Below are positions 1-6,814 of a stretch of 21,206 nucleotides of DNA, piece after piece. Under the pieces are notes generated by a model. It was not told the origin of the DNA. It ran no database searches and saw only the letters and a list, made by a program, of their open reading frames with translations. Within the stretch, counting starts at the first letter, position 1. Every line of letters begins with the position of its first letter. Origin of the DNA: CAZMCH01 sp964564735 (GTDB taxonomy: Bacteria; Poribacteria; DTPJ01); assembly GCA_964564735.1 (NCBI GenBank), contig CAZMCH010000073.1:1-21206 (forward strand), written 5' to 3'. A program made the translations under genes and the position numbers.

Positions 1-816
1 CTTTCATGTGGACTTCCAACAGCATTTCCAAAAGATGCAAAAGTTATCCGAATTGATGTTGAGCCATCAGAGATAAATCGCACTTTAATTCCTGATATTG
101 GTATTGTTGGTGATCCCCGATCTGTTCTTGGGCAAATGGTCGAAAAGATAAAAGGCATCACTAAATTAAACAACGCAGGCTGGCTTGCAGAAGTGGCAAA
201 AGCAAGAGATGAACTTATACATAAATGGGACGGTCTCTGCCATGAGGACGTTTGCCCAATGCCATCATTGCGCATAATTCGAGAGGTGAAAAAGGCTCTT
301 GATAAAGATGTTACTTTCCTGCTTGATGGCGGAAATATCGGCAGATGGGCGCACATGATGTTATTTGATCGTCATCCTTCCCATTGGTTCACATGCGGGG
401 CAAGTGGTGCGGTTGGATGGGGAATATCAGGCGCAGTTGCTCTAAAAATGGCTAGACCTGAATATCCCTTGCTATTACTCAGCGGAGATGGTTCTGCAGG
501 CTTTAACATTAGTGAAATAGAAACAGCTTTAAGATTTAAGACACCCTATGTTGCGGTTATAGCGCATGATGGTGCATGGGGAATAGTTGCTGATGGGCAA
601 GGTGATGAATGCCATGTCGCTTGCGAATTTGGAGAAATCAGATTCGATAAAGTTGCCAAGGCGCTTGGTGCAGAAGGCATATTTATTGATGATCCAAAAC
701 AACTTGCACCTAGCATTGAAAAAGGCTTACAGTCTAATACCGTTACTATAATCCACGTCCCGACACAGCTTGCAGGCATTAGTTTCTGGGAAGAAAGATT
801 TGGAAATTGTCAATAA
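1..816 (+). CDS. ThDP-dependent enzyme, acetolactate synthase-like, C-terminal part (5' end outside window)
   Basis: The reading frame is open from base 1 and enters from the left, so only the last 271 residues are visible. The first ~45 are the end of the central domain (I-R-I-D-V-E-P, later V-G-D-P-R) typical of acetolactate synthase-type enzymes. The rest is the C-terminal thiamine-diphosphate domain. It has GDGS at bases 484-495 and, 27 residues after its Asp, the metal-ligand position. There the usual N-N is H-D (bases 565-570), followed by G-A-W-G. Asp can replace Asn as a Mg ligand, so an active enzyme is plausible. Family chemistry is decarboxylation of a 2-keto acid and ligation to an acceptor. 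The substrate cannot be read, and no regulatory-subunit gene (ilvN) or other ilv gene is next door, so true AHAS is doubtful. It could be a catabolic ThDP lyase or hydrolase. The 18-base gap to the next gene suggests co-transcription. Confidence 0.88.
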   Translation, partial: LSCGLPTAFPKDAKVIRIDVEPSEINRTLIPDIGIVGDPRSVLGQMVEKIKGITKLNNAGWLAEVAKARDELIHKWDGLCHEDVCPMPSLRIIREVKKALDKDVTFLLDGGNIGRWAHMMLFDRHPSHWFTCGASGAVGWGISGAVALKMARPEYPLLLLSGDGSAGFNISEIETALRFKTPYVAVIAHDGAWGIVADGQGDECHVACEFGEIRFDKVAKALGAEGIFIDDPKQLAPSIEKGLQSNTVTIIHVPTQLAGISFWEERFGNCQ

Positions 817-834
817 TTAATTGGAGGGATTTTT

Positions 835-2085
835 ATGCCAGCACCAACAAAGATATATTTTGCCCAAGTCGCATCTGCCGAATGGAAAGACTGGGTTCAA
901 GTTATTAACGTTGATTTTGAAACTGCTAGGATTATGGCTGTTGCCCGTAACGAAAAGGGCGAGACTGTCTGGTCTGGAGAAAGACAATTAGGACCTTTTC
1001 AGGCTTGGTCTATACCTATTGATCCTGTTTCTACAAATCAAGAGCTTTCGTTGACTGTTTCATCAGATAAAGGTATCGTTGGAGAAAGACATTGTCACTA
1101 CCAAACTCAGGTTTTAGCGTTCCCAGGAGCCGCTCCTGAACTAAAAAATGTCGGAAGAAGACTTTTTTTTCCTGAAATACGACCACAAACAGGCGAGTGG
1201 TTCAGAGTTCTTAATATAGGTATCAACCAGACTACCGTTAATGTGATAGTGCGTGATACAAATGGAACAACAGTTAAGCAATTCAGCAATAATATCGGAG
1301 CGCAATGTTTTTGGAGTTTTGTTGATAGTGAAGTTGGCAATGTCTATGGAACAATGGAGATGATTTCTACACAACCAATAGTATCAGAAAGGCATCTACA
1401 TTATGGGGAAGACATAAAAGGCGTTGCTGTTGGTATGCTAGGGCAGGCACTTGACGTTAGCCCAATACCAACAAAAATATACTTTGCTCAAATAGCCGCT
1501 GGGGCATGGGGCGATTGGGTAAAAGTCATAAATGTCAGCAATGAAGAAGCAAAATTGCTTGCATTGGCACGAGATCAAAATGGGCAGACCCTATGGACTA
1601 ACGAGAAAACATTACGCCCATTTGCTGATTGGGTTGTTCCTGTTGATCCCGTTGCTGCGAAGCAAGATTTATCTTTAACTATTATGTCTGATAAGCATAT
1701 TGTTGGTGAAAGACATTGCCATCTACAAACAGAAGTCCTTCCATTCCAAGGCGCCGCACCAGAAATGGGAACTGCTGGCAGAAGATTATTCTTTCCAGAA
1801 CTAATCGCAGGAAGCTATGATTTCTTTAGAATCCTGAATATAACCGATCAGGCATCACTTGTAAATGGAATTATACGAGATGTAAATGGAAATGTCATAA
1901 AGCAGATTGGAAGTCAAATCCCGCCCTTTGGTTTCTGGACATTGCGTGACGAAGATACCGCAAATGCAGCAGGAACTCTTGAAATCATGTCAACACAGAT
2001 AGTTGTTGGCGAAAGACACTTACACTATGGTCAGCAATATCATCCCGGTGTTGCAATAGGTCAACTCGGACAAGTTTTGGATTAA
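835..2085 (+). CDS. Four-module repeat protein with ERHxH(Y/L) motifs, unknown function
   Basis: This 416-residue protein consists of four modules at about residues 4-90, 108-191, 212-299 and 316-399. Each opens with a beta-like segment (IYFAQ or LFFPE), has a W/F-x-x-V-x-N strand and a D/N-G turn, and ends in IV-x-E-R-H-x-H-Y/L. The ERH motifs start at residues 84, 185, 292 and 393. Modules 1 and 3 (HCH) match each other better than 2 and 4 (HLH), so a two-module unit was duplicated. The pattern recalls ~100-residue beta-sandwich modules of secreted bacterial proteins that end in 'IVxERxxY' (DUF5719-like); this is from memory. Unlike those, it has no signal peptide: it starts MPAPTKIYF. The start is firm, with GGAGGG at 823-828. 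Paired His residues could bind metal or ligand. It probably shares a transcript with the ThDP enzyme upstream. I do not recognise a function. Confidence 0.8.
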   Translation: MPAPTKIYFAQVASAEWKDWVQVINVDFETARIMAVARNEKGETVWSGERQLGPFQAWSIPIDPVSTNQELSLTVSSDKGIVGERHCHYQTQVLAFPGAAPELKNVGRRLFFPEIRPQTGEWFRVLNIGINQTTVNVIVRDTNGTTVKQFSNNIGAQCFWSFVDSEVGNVYGTMEMISTQPIVSERHLHYGEDIKGVAVGMLGQALDVSPIPTKIYFAQIAAGAWGDWVKVINVSNEEAKLLALARDQNGQTLWTNEKTLRPFADWVVPVDPVAAKQDLSLTIMSDKHIVGERHCHLQTEVLPFQGAAPEMGTAGRRLFFPELIAGSYDFFRILNITDQASLVNGIIRDVNGNVIKQIGSQIPPFGFWTLRDEDTANAAGTLEIMSTQIVVGERHLHYGQQYHPGVAIGQLGQVLD

Positions 2086-2130
2086 TATTACGACTTTTTC
2101 ACTATGGCATAGGGAAGTGGCATAAGGAAG

Positions 2131-2163
2131 ACTCTGACGCCAAACCAAGTTTGGCGTCAGGGT
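2131..2163. terminator. Long perfect hairpin downstream of the repeat-protein gene
   Basis: CTGACGCCAAAC (2134-2145) pairs with GTTTGGCGTCAG (2149-2160) around a 3-base loop. A-T, C-G and T-G pairs extend the stem to 15 bp. It begins 46 bases after the stop of the repeat protein, in the gap between convergent genes. No T-run follows on either strand, so it is not a textbook intrinsic terminator. It may stop transcription in another way, protect the 3' end, or be a dispersed REP-like palindrome. Confidence 0.5.
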
Positions 2164-2292
2164 GGCAAAAAATGTCATTTTCCTATGAATGAGTTTGCCT
2201 ATAACATATTATTCAAAGAATTTCTTGGAAATTAAGCAAGGCATTGGTTGGCGAGGTTCTGGATGAGAAATAAATTAAATTTATTTTTATTG

Positions 2293-2321
2293 TTAGGACA
2301 GGTTTTCAAACCTGTCCCTAA
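2293..2321. repeat. Palindromic hairpin in the convergent gap
   Basis: GGACAGGTT (2296-2304) pairs with AACCTGTCC (2309-2317) across TTCA. TTA/TAA outer pairs follow, with C2318 bulged. It lies about 65 bases past the stop of the minus-strand dehydrogenase gene and 208 bases past the plus-strand stop. The flanks are AT-rich but contain no clean T-run. Palindromes of this 'GGACAGG...CCTGTCC' type are often dispersed through intergenic gaps, but only one copy is seen here. The rest of 2086-2384 holds no gene that I can support. Confidence 0.45.
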
Positions 2322-2384
2322 ATTTTACAGCATCAAAGATTAATCTGATTGTCCACTATACACAATGATAGAAACAAAATGCTA

Positions 2385-3362
2385 TTATTTCATTGGCAGA
2401 ACAATCTTTGATTTCTCTTTTGCTGATTTATATGTTGCTAAAACTATCTCAACGGCTTTTCGTCCCTCTCTGCCGTCAACGATACATTTTTTACCTTCTG
2501 CAATGCAATCAATAAAATGCTGTTCCTCTGCAACAACTCCGTCTTGTCCTTTATTTGATGGGATATTTTCTGTCCAATCCTTTTCACCCATTAGTTTTGT
2601 ATAGACGTTTCCAGAATCCATATCCAGTTTCATTGAGCCTTTTGTTCCGTCAATAATAGTTCCTCTACTGCCTCTTGATCCCAAGAAGGGCCCCCATCTG
2701 AGAACACCAACCGCCTGTGGCTTATATCTGATTAGCGAAAGCGTATAATCTTCCCAATCGGGGTCGCCAGAGAAACTTCCTACTTCAGCAGAAACTGCGA
2801 AAGGATCACCACCGAACCAGTTTATAAGGTCAGCTTTATGGATACCATTTTCCAAAAGTCCACCCATTTTGCCAAACCATGATTCAGGTTTCTGTCTTGG
2901 TCCTGAGTATGTCCCGCAGTAATCTGTCTCAAGATAGACAATATCACCAATCAAGCCATCATCAACCATTTTTCTACCAAGTTCATGCAGAGGATAGAAT
3001 CTCAACACTTGACCAACCATGAGGACGGTCTTTGCTTCGTCTGATGCCTTAATCATTGCGTCTGCATCATCAAGAGTAGCGGAAAGTGGCTTTTCACAGA
3101 AAGCATGAACGCCCTTTTTCGACGCATCAATAACAACCTGTGTATGTTGCCAAGGTGGAGTCGCTACAACGATAGCGTCCACTTCGTCAAGCATCTCATT
3201 ATAATCTGTAAACGGCTTAACGCCGAACTTTTCGCTAACAGTCTTTACCTGTTCAGGTCTAACATCCGAAACCGCAACAAATTGGCAATTTTTCACCTTT
3301 GTTAGCGAGTTACAATGTGCCTGACCCATTCCACCAACGCCAACAACTCCAATGCGTATCAT
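2385..3362 (-). CDS. Gfo/Idh/MocA-family NAD(P)-dependent oxidoreductase
   Basis: A 325-residue protein of normal family length. The N-terminal Rossmann fold has G-x-G-x-x-G-x-x-H at residues 8-16 (GVGGMGQAH), and the family's E-K-P catalytic-site motif is at residues 90-92. In the C-terminal domain, a GGLLENGIHKADL segment (about 168-179) supplies the His/Asp pair of the second conserved motif. Such enzymes oxidise or reduce hydroxyls of sugars, inositols or related polyols with bound NAD(P); the substrate cannot be predicted. An ATG five codons upstream lies inside the Shine-Dalgarno itself, so the start at 3362 is preferred: GGAGGT is seven bases upstream. It is the third gene of a minus-strand operon after the UroD-like and FAD oxidoreductase genes (79-base gap). 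This grouping suggests catabolism of a sugar-like or methylated compound. Confidence 0.9.
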   Translation of the reverse strand: MIRIGVVGVGGMGQAHCNSLTKVKNCQFVAVSDVRPEQVKTVSEKFGVKPFTDYNEMLDEVDAIVVATPPWQHTQVVIDASKKGVHAFCEKPLSATLDDADAMIKASDEAKTVLMVGQVLRFYPLHELGRKMVDDGLIGDIVYLETDYCGTYSGPRQKPESWFGKMGGLLENGIHKADLINWFGGDPFAVSAEVGSFSGDPDWEDYTLSLIRYKPQAVGVLRWGPFLGSRGSRGTIIDGTKGSMKLDMDSGNVYTKLMGEKDWTENIPSNKGQDGVVAEEQHFIDCIAEGKKCIVDGREGRKAVEIVLATYKSAKEKSKIVLPMK

Positions 3363-3369
3363 AATATTT

Positions 3370-3375
3370 ACCTCC
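3370..3375 (-). promoter_or_regulatory. Ribosome binding site that decides the Gfo/Idh start
   Basis: GGAGGT on the minus strand lies seven bases before the ATG at 3360-3362. The first in-frame ATG (3375-3377) overlaps this site and so cannot be the initiator that uses it. Confidence 0.75.
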
Positions 3376-3441
3376 ATTTTTTAATTATCAAACATCCGAT
3401 AGGAAAGTATAAAGATTTTGGTCAAGAACGTCAATAAAATA

Positions 3442-5166
3442 TTACCTGACATCCCAAGCAAAGAGATTCGTCTTTTCTGATCCCCAAGTTTCAAGCGGAA
3501 TAAATCTCAAAGCAATAGCCTCTATATTTGTTTTGATTTTGACCAAACGCTGATAGTTATTATACTCTTCTGCGACAACATTCCAGTTGCCTAAGAAGTC
3601 AACCACTTCTATACGAAAAGCCTTTATCATTGATTTGGGAACACTAACAGGTTCCGCATTTAAAGGATAATTACATGGCATATTAAGTGGTCTGCGATTC
3701 AAGTCACTATCAAATACAAGGCGTATTTCTGTTATTAATTGCGTAAATTCAAAAGTATATTCCAAATAAGAACCAACTTTGCCAGTCCAGCAGTTATTAT
3801 TATCTCCAACAGGTCTATCGATGCCATTTCGTATCGGCTCAGGATCGCCTTCTGATGCTTTAAGCGTTGCCGATTTTACCGCATCAGGAATTCCTCTGAC
3901 CTGCCAAGGAAGATAGCAATCATCATCCATGAGTGTTTGCTGAAGCTCCTTAATCTTTTCTTGATAAACGCCTCTCGGCGAAAGGTTATATTTTATTGCT
4001 ATACTTCCTGCTGTGCCAACTGCCTGACCAAGTATTGCGCATGTTGCCATGACTCTTGTTGAACTCATTGAGGCATGTGTTGCGCTGATATTTCTACCAG
4101 CGAATAACAGATTACTGATATTCTTTGAATAAAGGCTTCGATAGGGTATACCAAAAGGAGATGGTGCAGGATGAAATATAGTCGGCTGACCTTTCCAGTT
4201 CATTCCGCCGGGGTGATGATCATCCATAGACCAACCGCCATAAGCCACAATATCATCAAAACGTCCTTCTGCCCTAACGTCGTTTTGCGTGATGATGTAA
4301 TCGCCGACATATCGCCTGCTTTCACGCTTTCCGGGGAGAAATCCAACCCAATCAAGCACCCAATTTTCTGCACCATGATCGCCATGATTCTTTATATGAT
4401 CCCATACACCAAAAGCAACTTTCAGTAATTCGTCTCTTATCTCCTCTGTATCATGTATAGAGTCTTGTTCTCCACCAAGCTCAATCCACCAAAAGTTTGT
4501 ATTACAGACATCGTGTCCCCTGTAAGGAAGATCATCCTCTGTTGGATATTCATAAGCCCATTTTGGCGGGATAAAAGGCTGTGGTCTATCCGTTTCCCTC
4601 GCTTGAATAAGGCAACTCATACCCATAGTTTTTTTATCTGCTTCTTCAGGCTCAATATCCTCATTAAATTCGCTTGCTGATTCACGCCCAACACGAAATT
4701 CTGCACCTGATAATGGGGCGAGAATGCTATCGCCAGAGCAATCAGCGAAAAGCGTTGCTTCAACAATGTGCCATGTTTCTGATGTAAGTTGCCAGCCTTT
4801 GATAGATTTGATTTTATCTCCGTCCATCACTAAGTCGTTGCAAGTGCAGTTAAGAAGTAATGTTATATTTTCCTCAAACTTCACTTTTTCATATAAAATG
4901 CTATCCCATATTGAATAAATTCTCTGAGGATTTCGGTAGAGATTTTCAAGCAAAATTTCTTCAAGGATGCCAGTTTCCTTGTTATTTTTTCCATGCGCCC
5001 CGCATACCCACATGCGTATCTCTGAAGAGGCATTGCCTCCCAAAACGGGTCTATCGTGCATCAGCAAGACCTTTGCCCCATGTCTTGCTGCGGATATACT
5101 TGCAATTAGCCCCGCTAACCCTCCACCAACAACACAGAAATCAACCTTATGTATCTTATGTTTCAT
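3442..5166 (-). CDS. FAD-dependent oxidoreductase (GGNASSE type) with C-terminal beta-domain
   Basis: 574 residues. The N-terminal dinucleotide-binding fold has V-V-G-G-G-L-A-G at residues 12-19. It is followed by the R-P-V-L-G-G-N-A-S-S-E-I-R block (about 39-51) typical of the 'FAD dependent oxidoreductase' family (Pfam PF12831 type). A second FAD-contact stretch (LLFAGRNISATH) lies near residue 350. The last ~140 residues, after the flavoprotein core, look like a beta-sandwich, perhaps discoidin or carbohydrate-binding-like (inference). No signal peptide is present. Family members are usually unassigned and often sit beside sugar-acid or glycoside genes in environmental bacteria. The start at 5166 is chosen because AGGGA (5175-5179) precedes it by eight bases; the ATG six codons upstream has no ribosome site. 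It lies 68 bases downstream of the UroD-like gene and is probably in the same operon. Confidence 0.87.
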   Translation of the reverse strand: MKHKIHKVDFCVVGGGLAGLIASISAARHGAKVLLMHDRPVLGGNASSEIRMWVCGAHGKNNKETGILEEILLENLYRNPQRIYSIWDSILYEKVKFEENITLLLNCTCNDLVMDGDKIKSIKGWQLTSETWHIVEATLFADCSGDSILAPLSGAEFRVGRESASEFNEDIEPEEADKKTMGMSCLIQARETDRPQPFIPPKWAYEYPTEDDLPYRGHDVCNTNFWWIELGGEQDSIHDTEEIRDELLKVAFGVWDHIKNHGDHGAENWVLDWVGFLPGKRESRRYVGDYIITQNDVRAEGRFDDIVAYGGWSMDDHHPGGMNWKGQPTIFHPAPSPFGIPYRSLYSKNISNLLFAGRNISATHASMSSTRVMATCAILGQAVGTAGSIAIKYNLSPRGVYQEKIKELQQTLMDDDCYLPWQVRGIPDAVKSATLKASEGDPEPIRNGIDRPVGDNNNCWTGKVGSYLEYTFEFTQLITEIRLVFDSDLNRRPLNMPCNYPLNAEPVSVPKSMIKAFRIEVVDFLGNWNVVAEEYNNYQRLVKIKTNIEAIALRFIPLETWGSEKTNLFAWDVR

Positions 5167-5234
5167 TATGTTAGTCCCTGCCATAAAAAAGAGACAGATA
5201 CTTTATATATTCCCCTATTAGCTTTAATTCATGG

Positions 5235-6311
5235 TTAAATCACACCATATTTTTCAAGTCCTTTGTTTAGTTCATCTTCATTCCCAGAACCCCATCCGAC
5301 AAGGATTATTCCTTTTGCACTACCTATTTGATCAGCGATTATATCAAGCGTATTTATATCACCGAATATCTGAATTAATTTACCTGCATTATGTATCTTA
5401 CGATATACTTCTGGCCATTGTGTACAATCAGCCACACCTGACCCCGGAACCCATTGCACCCCTTTTAATTCCTTTATTTCAAGTAATGAGTCAAGGTGTG
5501 GTAATTGACCCGGTCCATCAAGATGATAGAATGGATTAGTTAATTTCTTGCATGTTTCTACCAATTCAGGTTTTACAAACTCATCAAACATGTCAGGTCC
5601 AATCATATATGAAAAATCGCATTGAAGCATATAATAAGGTTCTTCTGAGAATATCGCTGTCCATGCTGTATAACCCGGACTTTTTGGTTGGAGGATGCTG
5701 TTGAATTCATCAAAATATTTCCACCACATTTTATGGGCATCCCATGCAAGTCTTTTTACATCATCAGGGTAATCATACAGCGCAAACAAAAGCTGTTCCG
5801 CAGGCAGAAAAGTTGACACTATATCGAGATTTCCTCCGAGATCAGTCATACTAAGCTGAACCAAGCCATCCCATCTTGACATACCAGCTTTATATATATC
5901 CTTTACTCTCTTGAACCATATATTATCTGGATCGAATTCAAAGTGTAAATCTTTCGGTTCAACCTTTTTCTTTGGAATAAACCAGCAAGTTCCGCTACCT
6001 GTTTCCAGTGTGGCACCCAAAAATGCTGCTACAACACCAGGTCCGAAATTAGGCCAGATATTCGGAAACGAATCCCCCAAATATTTTACACATGACAGGT
6101 TATAGTCCCATAGATCGACTATCTCTTCCGCAGTTACTGAAAAATCATAAAAGGCTGTAAATCCATGATTAGGCAAATCAGGTCTTGTCCTTTCTGGATC
6201 TCGTCCCCAAAGATTTGCTTGTATTAAAGGACGGTCCAATTCTCCTGCCCACCATCTGCGATAATTGTCTTTTACATTTTCCCATCTTTCTTTGCTAAAA
6301 TCAATACTCAT
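5235..6311 (-). CDS. Uroporphyrinogen decarboxylase-fold protein (UroD/MtaA-like), not HemE
   Basis: 358 residues resembling the uroporphyrinogen-decarboxylase superfamily branch found in operons of environmental bacteria, alongside the corrinoid methyltransferases MtaA and CmuA. Visible family marks are the N-terminal R-W-W-A-G-E-L-D-R-P block, the Y-H-L-D-G segment near residue 265 (a TIM-barrel strand end carrying a possible metal or substrate His), and G-D-I-N near residue 320. The HemE N-terminal substrate motif is not seen, so a haem role is unlikely. Reaction and substrate are unknown. A methyl transfer or C-C cleavage role with the neighbouring oxidoreductases is inference. The start at 6311 is set by AAAGGAG five bases upstream; an ATG nine codons upstream has no such site. 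It is the first gene of the operon, and a strong promoter lies about 140 bases upstream. Confidence 0.8.
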   Translation of the reverse strand: MSIDFSKERWENVKDNYRRWWAGELDRPLIQANLWGRDPERTRPDLPNHGFTAFYDFSVTAEEIVDLWDYNLSCVKYLGDSFPNIWPNFGPGVVAAFLGATLETGSGTCWFIPKKKVEPKDLHFEFDPDNIWFKRVKDIYKAGMSRWDGLVQLSMTDLGGNLDIVSTFLPAEQLLFALYDYPDDVKRLAWDAHKMWWKYFDEFNSILQPKSPGYTAWTAIFSEEPYYMLQCDFSYMIGPDMFDEFVKPELVETCKKLTNPFYHLDGPGQLPHLDSLLEIKELKGVQWVPGSGVADCTQWPEVYRKIHNAGKLIQIFGDINTLDIIADQIGSAKGIILVGWGSGNEDELNKGLEKYGVI

Positions 6312-6316
6312 ATTTA

Positions 6317-6323
6317 CTCCTTT
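6317..6323 (-). promoter_or_regulatory. Ribosome binding site that decides the UroD-like start
   Basis: AAAGGAG on the minus strand, five bases before the ATG at 6309-6311. The longer reading frame starting at 6338 would translate through this site. Confidence 0.7.
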
Positions 6324-6457
6324 GGTCGACATGTCCAATATTTATGCTTTTTGTCTGTCTAAACAATTTCTATGGCGATCTCTGTAAATCGCTTAAACCG
6401 ATAGTCGCTTGCAAGAAATGTATCACATTTTGATTGAGATTTTTGTTTATGTTGGCT

Positions 6458-6486
6458 ATTATACTGTCATCTATAACGATAGTCAA
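6458..6486 (-). promoter_or_regulatory. Sigma-70 promoter of the UroD-like/FAD/Gfo-Idh operon
   Basis: Minus strand: -35 TTGACT (6481-6486), 17-base spacer, -10 TATAAT (6458-6463). That is 11 of 12 consensus bases at optimal spacing. Transcription should start near 6451, giving a leader of about 140 bases before the UroD-like ATG. The window's own rpoD has canonical regions 2.4 and 4.2 that would read it. Confidence 0.8.
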
Positions 6487-6505
6487 GAATGCTTTTTTGA
6501 TAGTT

Positions 6506-6637
6506 GACTGTATTAATTGATAGGTAATTTAAAGTATCCAGTTCCTTTAACGCCCTAACCCAAGTTCTAGAACTACAATATTTCTGAGGTTATTATAGCA
6601 GATGACTTTTCTTTTCACCCACTAAATTAATACAGTC
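6506..6637. repeat. 13-bp inverted repeat flanking a segment with a central 12-bp palindrome
   Basis: GACTGTATTAATT (6506-6518) is repeated inverted as AATTAATACAGTC (6625-6637) with no mismatch, separated by 106 bases. Near the centre is the perfect palindrome AGTTCTAGAACT (6563-6574). No target-site duplication is apparent and no transposase is near. Possible meanings are a relic miniature element, a regulatory looping site between divergent genes, or chance in AT-rich DNA. Confidence 0.45.
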
Positions 6638-6814
6638 TCCGCTTGGCAAGAGTCCAATTCAAATTTTAGGCAAATTATCTATTGAGAAAAAACAAATAAA
6701 TTGAGAAAATCTAGTTGTTAGAATAGTAAGCCAAAAATGGCGTTATCTCGTATTATACTGATGACCATATTGCAAAGTAATTGATATGAAATAATAAAAA
6801 TATGGGGAGGAGAA

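Larger units (their letters stand above)
6312..6814. other. Gene-free stretch of about 500 bases
   Basis: I see no coding sequence that can be supported here. It holds the minus-strand leader (6312-6451), its promoter, an inverted-repeat element (6506-6637) and the upstream region of the propeller lipoprotein. In the leader, minus-strand GCGAT and ATCGC (6375-6379 and 6388-6392) can form a small hairpin enclosed by CTATG/CATAG-like pairs. No B12 box or other riboswitch core was recognised. A TATACT at 6754-6759 could be a -10 for the plus-strand gene but lacks a good -35. Confidence 0.6.

Noticed and set aside
4860..5221. Plus-strand open frames opposite the FAD oxidoreductase gene
   Set aside because: Antisense shadows of a well-supported gene; composition is unlike real proteins here.
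6312..6451. Cobalamin riboswitch in the leader of the UroD-like operon
   Set aside because: No B12-box-like sequence, and the leader is too short for the known class; only a small hairpin is present.
6504..6533. Plus-strand TTGACT as a -35 for a divergent promoter
   Set aside because: At 16-18 bases spacing the -10 is only AATTTA, ATTTAA or TTTAAA, and the next plus-strand gene starts about 280 bases farther on.
6632..6660. Minus-strand text TTGCCAAGCGGAGAC resembling a tRNA-Gln D-arm
   Set aside because: No matching D-stem partner, anticodon arm, T-arm or acceptor stem could be found around it.
6754..6759. TATACT as the -10 for the propeller lipoprotein gene
   Set aside because: No acceptable -35 at 16-18 bases upstream; kept only as a remark.
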